From positions 1 to 52,920 of the forward strand of contig CANQXJ010000011.1 in the NCBI GenBank assembly GCA_947627795.1: a stretch of 52,920 bases of DNA. The letters are read 5' to 3'. Each line of letters begins with the position of its first letter. Within the stretch, counting starts at the first letter, position 1. The DNA is from an uncultured Clostridia bacterium. GTDB taxonomy: Bacteria > Bacillota > Clostridia > UBA1381. This document shows, one piece after another, positions 8,565 to 21,500 of the stretch. The notes under the pieces are model-generated. The model was given only the letters and a program-made list of their open reading frames with translations. It was not told the DNA's origin and ran no database searches. The position numbers and the translations under genes are program-made.

Positions 8565-9428
8565 TTATTTTATACCGTGCTCGCGTTTGATTTTCTCAAG
8601 TCTTTCGTCGTAGTCGTCGAGAAAGTTATATTCCGTGTCATTATCATGATACCCGATTATGGTAGTTAAGTTAACATTCTGCACGCTGTTAAATATATTT
8701 TTTTCGATATACGGGCTGGTTCTGCGGAACTGCTTTATAAGCTCCTTCATTTCAAGCCGCTTCGATTCGCCTATGCCGCCCTTTTCGGCGCAGCTTTCGG
8801 TAAAGCGGCACGCGCATTGAATAAACTCCAGCTCGTTGCGGTTAGCCCACGCGATAATGTCCTTCTCGCGCACCATGTACATCGGACGTATAAGCTCCAT
8901 TCCGGGGTGGTTGGTGCTGTGGAGCTTCGGCATCATCGTTTGGATCTGCGCGCCGTAAAGCATTCCCATAAGTATCGTTTCTATCACATCGTCGAAGTGA
9001 TGACCGAGCGCGATTTTGTTGCAGCCGAGCTTCTGCGCCTCCTTATAGAGATACCCGCGCCGCATTCTCGCGCAGAGATAACACGGGTGGTCGCCGACGT
9101 TTACCACGGAATTGAAAATATTCGTCTCGAATATATGAATGGGAACATTTAAAAGCGCGGCGTTTTCCTCGATTTTTCTCCTGTTAGCCGGATTATAGCC
9201 GGGGTCCATAACAATGTATTCCACATCAAATTTTACCACGCAGTGCCGGTGCATTTCCTGCACGCATTTCGCCATCAGCATGGAGTCCTTGCCGCCCGAA
9301 ATACATACCGCTATTTTGTCGCCCTCGTTGATAAGCTTGTATTTATTCACTCCCGATATGAACCTTTTCCATATGGATTTTCTGTAAGTTGTTATAATAG
9401 TTCTTTCGATTTCCCTATATCTTTCCAA
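8565..9428 (-). CDS. ttcA: TtcA-family tRNA 2-thiocytidine synthetase-like PP-loop ATPase
   Basis: About 287 residues of the TtcA/TtuA PP-loop family, which adenylates a tRNA base and adds sulphur with the help of an [4Fe-4S] cluster. The ATP-binding PP-loop SGGKDS is at about 44-49, the cluster-binding pair is CYLCARMRRG near 115, with further cysteines in CACRFTESC. GHHFDDVIETILMG is the family signature. I favour the TTG at 9428 because AGAGG lies 10 bases upstream; the frame extends to a TTG at 9446 with no ribosome binding site. Whether the target is cytidine 32 (TtcA) or uridine 54 (TtuA-like) cannot be settled from sequence alone. It leads an operon with the DUF362-ferredoxin gene. Confidence 0.87.
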   Translation of the reverse strand: MERYREIERTIITTYRKSIWKRFISGVNKYKLINEGDKIAVCISGGKDSMLMAKCVQEMHRHCVVKFDVEYIVMDPGYNPANRRKIEENAALLNVPIHIFETNIFNSVVNVGDHPCYLCARMRRGYLYKEAQKLGCNKIALGHHFDDVIETILMGMLYGAQIQTMMPKLHSTNHPGMELIRPMYMVREKDIIAWANRNELEFIQCACRFTESCAEKGGIGESKRLEMKELIKQFRRTSPYIEKNIFNSVQNVNLTTIIGYHDNDTEYNFLDDYDERLEKIKREHGIK

Positions 9429-9468
9429 ATCAAATTTACCTCTCAATCAGCATACTGTCATCATATCA

Positions 9469-9497
9469 ATTTTAAACCATAAGCCGATGGTTGTCAA
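9469..9497 (-). promoter_or_regulatory. Sigma-A promoter of the ttcA operon
   Basis: Minus strand TTGACA (9497-9492), 17-base spacer, TAAAAT (9474-9469). Confidence 0.78.
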
Positions 9498-9514
9498 TAT
9501 ATTGTTAGAATATA

Positions 9515-9547
9515 AAAAACCGAAGGACAAAATATCCTTCGGTTTTT
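9515..9547 (-). terminator. Terminator of the giant SLH protein gene
   Basis: A 13-bp stem (AAAAACCGAAGGA / TCCTTCGGTTTTT, 7-base loop) begins 7 bases after the stop codon and reads into T-rich sequence on the minus strand. Confidence 0.88.
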
Positions 9548-9553
9548 ATTGTG

Positions 9554-12500
9554 TTACTCATTAACAATTGCAATCCAAATTTCGTTGCCGTTTTCGTATC
9601 TTTCGTTGTCTATAGCGTGAACGTTTACTGCCTCCATTATGTTATAGTATGCCCAGTGGTTATCATCAACATCTGTGAACCGCTTCAAGTTGTCTGATAC
9701 ATCATAGAGATACTCTCTGTCAGCCGCTCGTTTAAGCATATTGTCAACTATAGTAGTTACCTCAGCCCTCGTGATGGTATTATTCGGGCGGAATGTACCG
9801 TCCTCATAACCGGTTATCCATCCGTACTGTATAGAACCTACAACATATACATAGAACCAGTCGTTGGTATAAACGTCATCGAACATATTATCTCCGCCGA
9901 CGTTCAGATTTGCAAATCTCATTGCGACGGAGGTAAACTCCGCGCGGGTTACATACCTGTCGGGTTCAAACATATTATCTCCTACGCCTGATACCATTCC
10001 CATATACGCAAGCGTATTTACAGCCTTTGCGTACCATGCGTCGGAAGGAACATCTGCGAAATTCTCAACCATGCCTATCTCTTTATCAATAAGCAGATTA
10101 TAGAACATCTGTGACATTTCCGCACGTGTCATGTTTAAATCCGGGCCGAACGAGCCGTCAGGATATCCGCTCAGGAACGCTATATGACGTCCCGTCGTTA
10201 TAAGCCATTCGCTTACTCCTGTTGTATCAGGATTAGCGGCGGGTTTCTTTGTCGCTTCCGGCGGCGCCGGTTTCGGAGTGAACCAAAATCCCGGATCCGT
10301 ATCATCCGGATTCTTTGTTGGCGCTTCACTCTGTACCCACGAAGCATACACGGTTCTGTTCTTATTCATTATTACGTATGTTATCTGCTCGGTCATAGCT
10401 GAGTCCGCGAACCAGCCGACAAATCTGTAGCCTTCTCTTGTCGGAATCTGAGTAAGCGATACGTTAGTGCCGCGAGCGTATTCCTCAGTCGGTATTTCCG
10501 AACCGCCGTTGGTATTGTATGTCAGCTTATAGGTGGCGTCCTTGGCGCCGCCTCCGCCGCCTCCACCGCCTCCGCCGCCGCTGGGGCTGCTGTTTTGGTA
10601 GATCCATTTTCCGTAAATCGTTATTGACTCGGTTATTATTCCGCCGGTATAGGCTTGCGTTGCGTCAACATCGGTAAACCAACCGTTGAATCTGTAGCTT
10701 GAAGCGTTGTTTATAGACTTCGGAACGAAATTCATTCCCTCAAGTATATGCTCAGGCTCAGGCAGCGATACGGTTGTCGGAGCTGTGCCTGTTGCCCATG
10801 CATACGTTACAGTGTAAACAGCATCACGGTAATCGGGCACTCCGTTTCCGTTCGCGTCCGTTCCCCATACGGCATAGACTGTAACGCCTCCAAACTGCAT
10901 GGTCACGCTGTCAATTAATATCGCATCGTTCGGCTTCTCGGTCAATACCTCCGCAGCAGGTTCTGCGCTCCAGCCGTCAAACGCCGCGCCCTCCTTTGTA
11001 AGAACGCCCTTTTCCGGCTTCCAAAGCTCCGCCGTATCTCCGCGCTTATATTCCGCGCTCGCCGCCGCGTTATCTATTTCGCCCATACCGCCGTTCAAAT
11101 CGTATGTTATATTGAACGTTTCATCATAATCCGGTATATCGTTGTTGTTACTGTCGACAGCCCATACCGCGTATACCGTTATGTCTTCACCGCGTTCAAA
11201 GGTTACGTCGGCATTCGCGGCGTATAATCCCGGCACAGCGTTAAGCTCGCTCTCACTTTCCGCAGCGCCTTCGTACGCTTCCGCGCTCCATCCTACAAGA
11301 ATCTTGCCCGTGTTCTGAACACGATCTTTGCCTTCCTCAATACTTATAAGCGCCGCCGATTCGTTCTGTACGCGGTACTGCGTGTAATCCTTATAGAAGA
11401 TATCCTTTGGGAAACCGCCGTTTGAATTATACTGAACAACATATCTGCCGTCTGCGTAATCCGGAATTCCGTCGCCGTTCTTGTCGGACGCCCATACCGC
11501 GTATACTGTTTCGCCGTGATTTCCGAATATAACGCTCGTTATAAGCGTTCCCGCCGCCGGTACTTCCGTAATCGGCGCATTCGCCGTGTTGTTCGGCTCC
11601 TTGCTCCATCCCGCGAATACGGTATCATTCGACAGCTTCGGCATAGCCGATGTTGTCTGCGGCATCCACAGAGCCGCAACTTCGCCGTAATTATAGCGGT
11701 TTGCGTTATACGGAGACTCGACGATTCCGCCGCCGCTGTTCATGTCATATGTTACCGCGTAATCCTCTTCGCTCCATACAGCGTAGAGGTCCACGTCGCG
11801 GCTTGCCATTGTGAGCGGCGAATTAGGCATATACGAATCGCCTTCGCCGTGTGCTTCCGTATTCCATCCGCTGAAGAAGTATTTTACTCCGTGAGCGTCG
11901 GTATAATAACGCTTGCCGTCCAACGTGTTCGTAAGGCTTTCCATATCGCTTACGGTAATAACGTCTCTGTAGCCCGTCTCAACATCCTCCGGAGCGCTGA
12001 ACGGTGCTGTCGGAGCGGCGGTGATATTTATATGATATGTTACCGTGAATGTGTCGTCATAATCCGGCGTGCCGCTGTTATCCTTATCCTCAGCCCATAC
12101 AGCGTATACCGTTATATCAGAGTCTGTTTCGAACAGCACGGACCCGCCGTCCTCGTAAAGGCCCTCAACAGCCGCAAGCTCATCGGGGCTGTCTATAATT
12201 CCGCTGAACGGTTTATCGCTCCAGCCTACGAGCGCTTTGCCCAAGCGGCTTACGCGCTGTCTGCCTTCAGCTATCGTCATAAGCTTCGCCGTCTCGCCTC
12301 TCAGACAATACTGCGTGTAATCCTCGTAGAATATTTCGCTCGGAATGCCTCCGTTGGAGTCATATTTTACCATAAATCTTCCGTCAGCGTAATCCGGCGT
12401 GCCGTCGCCGTCGATATCCGAAGCCCATACAGCGTATACAGTGCTGTCTTGATTTGACATGGTTACGCTTGTTACAAGCTCGCCGTTTGAAATCTCGTCA

Positions 12501-15500
12501 ATTGATACTATAGGCTTCTCGGCGGTGATGTTTTCAACAGCGCTCCAGCCTATGAATACAACCCCGTCTTTTACAGGTCTGTTGTTTTTCGTCGGCATCC
12601 ACAATGCCGCAACCTCGCCGTAATCATATGTTCTGTTTACGTAATCCGCGTCAGCTTCGCCCGAATCCGCGCCGTTCAGATTGTATATTACATGATACTT
12701 CTCCGCGCGCCATACCGCGTAAAGCGTAATGTCACTGTCGGTTAGCGTTATGCTTCCATTAGATATATCATCCGGAATATACGTCGGCTCAGATGCCTTC
12801 TTATCCTCGCTCCAGCCCAGGAATGTATGAGTTACGCCGTGAATATCCGTATATGTTCCGGCGTCGTGCGTTCCATCGGCGGTGGTGACCGTAATCTTGC
12901 CTACCTGCTGACGAGCGCTGAAATCCGCCGTTATATCATCCGGCAGCGTCAAGGTCGTACCCTCCTGCGGCTCTTCCGGCTGATTCAGATTATATCTGAG
13001 CGTAAACCTATCGCTGTAATCCGGCGAACCATTGCCGTTTGTATCCGCAGCCCACAGAGCGTATACCGTTATATCCGCATTATTTACAGTAACGCTTGAT
13101 ATCGCATCGGGCTTTTCTGTAAATATAACCGGGCTGCCGTTTTTCTGAGCGTAATCCTTATTTGTCGTCCAGCCGACAAATACCGCTCCGCTGAGCTTCA
13201 TCGCTTCTGTCGGAGGAAGAAGCTGCACCATTGCGCTTGGCTGATACAGGTTCGTGTCTGACGGAACGCCTTCCGCAGAGCCGTTTCCGTCGTAAATTAC
13301 TCTGTAACCTTCGTCGTAATCCGGCTTTCCGTCGCCGTTGTTGTCGACTGCCCATACGGCGTATACGGTCACGCCGCCGGGTACTATTGTCGCTTTTTCT
13401 CCGGATTCGATAATTGTTCCTGCTGACGGAGCCGCTTCGAGAGGCTGCGGAATATTTCTGTAGCTCCATCCGACAAATGTAACGTTACCGCTCTTTGTCG
13501 GTCTTTCGTTTTCAGCGGGCTGCCATATATCAGCCTCATCGCCCGCCTTGCGCGTATGTACCGCATACTGCGCCGGAACGCCGCCTGTTCCGCCGTTTAA
13601 GTTATATTCAACCGCATATTCCCATACCGCGTAAAGCGTCACAACTCCGTTCTTATCCGCGTAATCCGCAACAAGCGCGTCATCCATAGTGATTTCACTG
13701 CCTAAAGTATACTCCGCGTTTACTGCGGCTTTGTCCGTCGTCCAGCCGCGGAAATAATATATTGCTGTTCTGCCGCCTGACGTGCGCTCGCAGTACGGCT
13801 CTCTGCCACCCTTAAGTCCTGTCATTGCAACAGCGGTCTTATCCGACGTATTATAATCGATTGTCTGATCTGCCGGCGCTTGGACAGCATCCGCCGGAGC
13901 GGCTCCGATATTGTAGCGGAGCGTGAACGGCTTCTCATAGTCCGGCGTTCCGTCTCCGTTGTTATCAGCCGCCCATACGGCGTATACCGTAATATCTTCG
14001 TCCGACTCGAACTCAACGGTATCTCCGCACAGATCCGTCACTTTTTCAAACTCTTCAGCAGATTCGACTGTATTGTCATACAGAGTCAGACTCCATCCTA
14101 CGAGAACCGAGTCTTCACGGCGAACGCGTTTCTTGCCCTCGTCAATGCTCATAAGCTTAGCGGACTCGTTCATTACGCACGGATGCAGATAGTCAACATA
14201 AAATTCTCCCTCTGGGAATCCGCCTATGCCGCTGTTATACTTAACAAAGTTCTTGCCTGCCGCGTAGTCCGGAATATTATCCTCATTATCGTCAATCGCC
14301 CATGCGGGATATACCGTTCTGTCATAATCACCGGACGCATCATTGAGTACATTCATTGTTACGCCGGTTATAATTTCGCCCGCTTTGGGAACCTCGGTAA
14401 TCGGGGTTGTAAGAGTTGTATTCGGCTTATCTGTCCAGCCTATGAATACAAGCTTGCTGTTGCCCGCCGCTTCCGGACGTTTACCGTCCGCGTATGGAGT
14501 CCACAGCGCCGCAACTTCATTATAATCGTATCTCTCGGCGGCATACTGCTTGTAATCGCTGTCATTCTTGATATTCGGCTCCGCGTCTGTCAAATCATAT
14601 GTTATCTTATACGTGTCAGCTTCCCAGACCGCATAAAATGTAACGTCTTTATTCGCTATATTGAATGTTTCACCCGGCAGACAGGTTGTTCCGGAGCCAT
14701 CCCTTTCGGTGTTCCAGCCCATGAAGTAATACTTAACGTTATTCTCGTCCTGATAATACTTCTTTCCGTTATGCAAGTCATCCGCAACCCGCTCGGTTTC
14801 CAGACCGCCAATATCTCCTACGACTATATCTATACCCTTGCTGGTATCGGCTTCGGCCTCATATTCAAAGGATTGGATTTCAGGAATCACAAACTTTGAT
14901 AATTCCGGATGTACGGGAGTATGCGTCTGCGTATTATCATTATATGCGACCACAAACGAATCCTCATAATCTGGTTTATCGTCGTTGTTTAAGTTTTCAG
15001 CCCATACGGCGTAAAGAGTCAGATTATCATTATCATACGGGAATACTATTGTCAGGTTCTTTTCTTCGCCGTCATCTTCCCCGTAGAAGAAATTCTCTTT
15101 ATCGTTCTTCAGCGCCGAATATTCGGACTTGGACGTTATAATTTTTTGAGGCTCCTTGCTCCAGCCGACCAATATCGCATTTTTTTTCGATACGCGTTGC
15201 CTTCCCTCAGCTACCGTTATGATACCCGCCGGTTCATTTTTCACATAATACCGCGAAGAATCCCTGAAGAATATTCCGCCGTCAGTATCAGGGAGTCCGC
15301 CGTTTGAATGATACTGTACAAGATACTTATTCTCCGCATAATCCGGCTTGCCGTTTCTGTCCGTGTCATCAGCCCATACGGCGTATACGTTCTTATCCTC
15401 TGCCGGATCTATTGTAACGCTTGTTACAATATCACCTACCTCCGGCATATGATTCTTATCAAAGTCATCCAAATCCGACTTTTTACTCCATCCGACAAAT

Positions 15501-18500
15501 ACCTTTCCGTCCTTTGTCAGGTTATTTCCTTCGGACGGCATCCAAAGAGCCGCTTCCTCGTTATAGCTGTATTCGCGCTCTTCATAGCTGCCGAAATCAG
15601 AAGCGTCTTCCTTGCTTCCTTCCTTAAGGTCATATACCACGTTAAACTTCTCGGCTTCCCATACAGCGTAAAGTGTGATATCATGCTCGAAGTAGGTTAT
15701 TTCGTTACCAACCACATAGGCGGCATCCGCCTCCGCTGCGTGGCTGTCTGTACTCCATCCTTTGAAATACTGTTTTACGCCATTTTCATCAACGTAGCAG
15801 CTGTCCGTTCCATCATTGGTCAAGCCTGTCATTGTGCCTACAATATACTTTGTATTATAATACAGCTTATCCTTTGGTTCCGGAGGCGTAATACTAATAT
15901 CGGTCTGCGGAGCTGAATGCAGGTTTGCGTCATAGCTTACCCTGTGTCCTTCGGTAGTGCGGATATATAAATCCACCACCGCGCCTTCCTTTGCGGTATA
16001 TCTAACCTTTGCGGTTTTATTTTCGCCGCTGATCTGCTTGAATCTCATGTCATTCAAGGTGACTCCGTCAGTGCCGCCGCTTCTCAGAGCCGCGTACCAC
16101 AGCAATGGTTTGTCGGAAGGATCCGGATCATGATAATTAACTTCATCGACATCGCCGGGCTGCATTACATATCGTTCATTACTCGGAGTTTCTTTTGTGT
16201 TCAGATTTACTGTAATTTCATATCTGCCCTCGTGCAGATCGCCGATTGTGTACGTGCCGGTTTTGCCGTCTTTCGCCATACTTTCAAAGCCCGGAACCGG
16301 AATATACACAACGGGATCATCATCGGAAACCATATGTACATCAATGCCGAAATCTCTCAGCAGCTCCTCGTTAATGTCAAATTTTCCGTCTCTGTCCGCA
16401 TCGTTCCAAACATAGAGATTTACGGTCGCGGGGTTAATTTTATGCCATATCGCGTACAGCGTATCCGCCTGTCCCGGAGTTTTTTCAAAGAAGAAGTTAT
16501 CTTCCTCCGTGTCCGCGGGATTCATCAGCAAATCTGTTTCGCCCGCGGGATTATTCAGGCTCCATCCCACAAACTCATAGCCATCTATAGCGAGGCGGTT
16601 CAAATGAATGTACGCGCCCAGCTTATTTGCTTTGCCGCCCTTAATTTCCAGCTCGGCATCTTCGTTGATTGCATAGTTCTGATTTATATCCTTTCTTGCG
16701 CCTGTCTCGTCAAGCTCTATTACATGTCCTTCCGTGTCGATGTAATTATCTCCGTCTTTCTTGGCAAATGTCTCCTTAAATGAAGGCACTTTATCAATCA
16801 GCGCTGAAGCGTCTGCAGCATTAAACGATTCTTTCAGAAGCTCTCCTGTAAGAGTATAGCTTCCGTCGTCATTATACGTAACCGGATCGACAGGCGGATC
16901 GATGTTTGTTATATCCGTTACACCCGCAGGCAGATTTTCTTTATAAATCACCTGATTGTAGTCCGGCGTGCCGTCGCTGTTCGAATCCGTCGCCCATACC
17001 GCGTACACGGTAATCGCGGAACTCATCGGGACCGCCGGCAGAATGCTGTCCTTAATCGCGGTGTAATTTGAAACAGGCGTTTCAATCGGCGTAATGCTCC
17101 AGCCGATAAATACCGCATTTTCACGGATAAGAACGGGCTTTTCCTCTCCATTAACCTTTGTAGTAGGCCAGAAGTTAAGCTTTTTCTCGCCGTATTCACC
17201 ACCCTTATCGAGCGGTACAATGTCATTTCTCGGAATAGCTATAGAGTTAGACACCGCTCCATCCGGCACATCCTCAGCATCCATAGGCCAAGCCGTATTC
17301 GGAGCTGTATCCATCTCTCCCGTTCCAGCATTGTACGAAACAAACTTACCGCCGTTCGCGTCAAAGTTCAGGACAAGATTCGTAAACGGGACATCCCAAA
17401 CCGCATAAAGCGTAATATCATGGTCGCCCATGTCAAGCTGATAATCTTTATCCTTAATTTTTCCGTTATAATTTATATTAACGTCGTTCGCGGATAAATC
17501 AAGCTTATCCTCAAATTCAAACTCTTTATCAGTCGGATTCAGGCTTCCGTCCGTGCTCCAGCCAAGGAAGAAGTGCTTAACACCCGCCGCGTCCATGTAC
17601 AAAAGTTCTCCGTCATGCTTATCGCCCGGGTTATTGTATGGCTCAAGTCCTATGAAATCACTCTGCTGCGCTGCAATAGTTACCTTGCCGTCATACTCAA
17701 TTCCGTCAATTTTCGGATACTCCGGTGAGGATTCGCTTACAGCCGCGTAATCGCTGTCAGCAGACATCGCTGATTCAGAGAATTTAACAATCGCCTCCGG
17801 CGCGCCGTTGAAGTTATAGCTTACAGTGTGCGGCTTCGCTACTCCATAACGGATAGTGCCGTTGTAGCTTGCTGTGTCTACCTTAATATAATGCGTAATC
17901 GTCAGCTTCTTGCCAACCAATTCGCCGCTGACGGGCGACTTTATAGTATCCTCGATTCCGTTTATTATCGACGTTTTTCCGGTGAACGCGTTATAGCTTC
18001 CGAAATCGCCCGTAATCTCAATTACGGCTTTATAATAACCCGGAGTAAGAACCTCCCTTTCGCTTCCGTCATCCCCCGTAATTTTATGCGGATAAATTAC
18101 GCCTCCGGATGTATTCGGCTGGCTTTCAACCGGATGATCTTCATCATATTTATCATTTTCCGGCTTATTATCTTCTGCGGTCTCATCACCTTCATAAATT
18201 TCCTCAGTCCGCTTGAACAGCTTAATATCCGTCTGCGGAATTGCGAGAACAGACTCATACGCGCTGCCGCCGTCATATTTGCCGTTATAATTCGCGTCGT
18301 CGTATACCTGGATTATAAGCGACTGCTCATTCTTTGCCCACTGAGCGTAGAACTTGTCAATCGAATTACTCTTATGGCTGTATCTCGCTCCCGCCTGATA
18401 AAGTTCATCATCCGCGCTGGGATTCTCCTTATTGCTCCATCCGAGGAACGTGTAGCCGTCCAGCATCGGAGCGGATTCGAGAATTATATCAGCGCCCTGT

Positions 18501-21500
18501 TCATATACGTCACCGTCTATAGGAACATTCTGAACTTCAAGTCCATCAGGAGCGCCCTCAGGTTTGTTTCCATAATATGTTACCTGAGCGTAGTCCGGCT
18601 TGCCGTCGGAAGTTTCTTTACCGTCCTCATTTCCGCCGAATATATCCTGCGCCCATACGGCGTATACGTCAAGATACAGCTTTCCGTCTTCCTCTGTAAG
18701 GTCAACAGTCGTTCCGTCAGCCTTCCATTGTTTACCGTCCTCAGGAGTATCAAGCTTTTCGACCGTAACTTCATCATCAGTAAGAAGCCGGTCTTCGGGA
18801 TATTTTGTATGGTCATAAACTATGCTTTCGCCCTTCGCCACGCGCCAGCCGACAAACACAGCGTTATCTCTTGTCGGCTTAACCGGATTCTCATCACCAA
18901 CTTGGAACATTCCGGTCTCGTTAACCGCAATCATTTCGGCAGGAATGCCGTATACATGATGATGCGTACACTGATAGAACCGATTGTTATCACCTTTAAA
19001 CGGGAAAGTTGTATTATCATCATTACCGTCTTTATCGGTAAATTTACCGCCTATAAGATGATATCTTATGCTGAAGCCTTCCTCACCGTAATCCGGGTTC
19101 TTGTCCTCGTTCTCGTCAACTGCCCATACAGCGTAAAGCGTTACGTTGTTTTTAGGCATTATGAACTCCGTGCCGGGTTTATAAATTTTTATAGCCTCCG
19201 CCAAAGCCGCATCCTGAGGCGTAAGCGCTTTTGCTATCTCCTCAGAATTTGCTGTTTCCGTGCCGTCCTCCGATTTAGTCCAAAATCTGTTATGATACTC
19301 TTCATCCTCAGGTTTAAATTCGCTCCAGCCGACGAATATCTCCTTCTCGTTACGCGACAGCGGCTTAGGATCTGTTTCGTTATTATCATCATACAGCGTC
19401 ACATTTTTTCCTACGTCATACATCTGCAGCGGCGGAATAAACTCATCGTTTACGCTCGCGCCGTTTCCGACGTACTTAAGCTCGTAAGACTCGCTGTACT
19501 CGTTGGTAAAGTCTATCGTTTTCGGCGATTCTGCCGTCTCGCCGTTTGTATCAATTTTCGAAAGCGTAACTCCGCCTTCGTCAGGTATCTCAAGTTTACC
19601 TGTCTTTTTACCGTCGGCTGATGTGTCGGTCACGTTAACTGTCAGCGTGTAAACAGACGTGTCGTATGTTACGCCGTTGACGGCTTTAACCTTTGCGCTG
19701 TCAAGTTCAGGCGTAAGCTCACGAATTGTATATGAGTACGTGCCGGGCTGACTAAACGTGATGTTAAGGTCTTTTTCATCGTCAATTCCCGCAACAGTAT
19801 CTTTATTAAATCCGAAAGATTTATTCGAAGTATTTTCGGCTTCCGCGCCTAAGTCCGTTCCGTCTATCGACGCAACCACTTCTGTAAGGGACGCGCCCGG
19901 TTCTCCGACTTTGTCTGCGGGCATAGGATCAGTCACAGATGACGGGCTGAATACAAATTTAAATTCATCCTTACCATCGTCACCCGTCGCCGGTTCATAC
20001 TTACCGGAGTTTATCTTAAGGTTTTTCGTTATATTGCCGTCCGTGTCAACATGTGATATCAAGCCGCCAACGCTTGTTTCGAGCGGAGCGGGGCTGTATA
20101 CGTTTGTGAACGTGAACGTGTTCAGCTGAGAATCCGACGCGTCAACTTTTCCTTTATCGTCGCAGAATTCCGCGTTTACGATCTGAACGTCGTCAACGGT
20201 ACTCTTGTATACCTTTACATACATATACTTTGTGCCGTTATCGTACGTCACGCCGTCTTTGGTGTATGTTTTACCGTTCTCATTACTGCCCTCGGTTACG
20301 CCTTCCCCTGAGGGCTGAACTTCATTTATCGCGAATTTATATACATTTGCGTTATCCGCATTCTCGCCCGCGGCGTCCGCGCTGAATTTTACTTCGCCGA
20401 AGTTTACCGTGCCGACCTCGATATCAATCGCCGCGTCCGAGCTGTCATCTGCGTTCTTGGCAATAATCTTGCCGTCCTCTGTCGCATCCGGCAGAGTTAC
20501 GCCGTCTAATGATTCCGATTCCGAAAATGTGAGTTCATCGGATGCTGCCGATAGCGTCGCTTTTCCGACATTCTTATCGAGTTCAAACTCAAACTCATTT
20601 GCTTCAAGCTCTTTACCGCCGCTGAGAAGCTTGCTGCCGGATATAACTAAGCCCTTTGTTACATCCTGATATTGATTGACAAACTTAATTTCATCGGATT
20701 CCTTTGCCGAATCCGTCCATTCCCAATCAATTTTATTTCCATCAACATGCTTAGCCATAAGCTCAACAAGAGCGCTCAAGCCCGACGCCGCGGTTACAGC
20801 TGGAGCGTGTTCATTTTGTATTTCGTCATCGGTATCAAAATGCTCATTCCATACCGCGTTTGCGGAGCTTCTCCACGCAAGCGACGTAGACGCTTCAAGC
20901 TTGCCGGCCGCGAAATTTTCTTTAACATCAACCGTCAATTTATACTGATACTGGTCATATTTATATCCCGGAATATACGGAACGGAATCCAACTGAGGAG
21001 TTACCTCCCTGATAAGGTATTCATATGTTCCGGCGCTTTTAAACTCTACCTTTGCGTTCTTTTCGGTAGCTTCAGTACCATCTTCTCTATAATATTTCAA
21101 CCCACCGAAATCGGCTTTTCCGCCATCGGCAGCTCCGTTTTTGGCTATCATGTAATCGTAATTACTGTCAAAGCCCGGTATCTCCGCTGTACTGCTGTAG
21201 AGCGGTTCTATTCTGACGCTGAAATCGCCCTCATTAACAGGAGCGTCATCGCCCTTTACGATTTTCTGAATATTCAGTTTGTCGAAATCTACCGTTGCGG
21301 ATACGGGCGTGTACTTATTTGTAAACGTCAAATCCAAAGGCTTTGAATCGCCTTCAGTCGATGACAATACTCTGTAAGTTACCGCTTCATCCGCTATAAA
21401 CACTTTTACGTATATATCTTTTATTGAATTATCATACGTAACACCCGGAATTGGCGTATCCGGCGTTTTCTCTTTAACCGTGTAATGATATAATTTAGCG

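Noticed and set aside
9554-10300. Search for an LPXTG sorting signal at the end of the giant protein
   Set aside because: The C-terminus consists of SLH motifs and ends without a hydrophobic helix and basic tail; no LPXTG-like motif was seen.
10370-19460. Regular repeats considered as a CRISPR array or DNA satellite
   Set aside because: Periodicity follows protein modules of 65-90 residues with strong divergence at third positions; no constant short repeat with unique spacers exists.
17828-19621. Long plus-strand open frame (597 codons) opposite the giant gene
   Set aside because: It is a shadow of the repeat-coding strand: no ribosome binding site, implausible composition rich in Arg, Ile and Cys, and the minus-strand protein has clear domains throughout.
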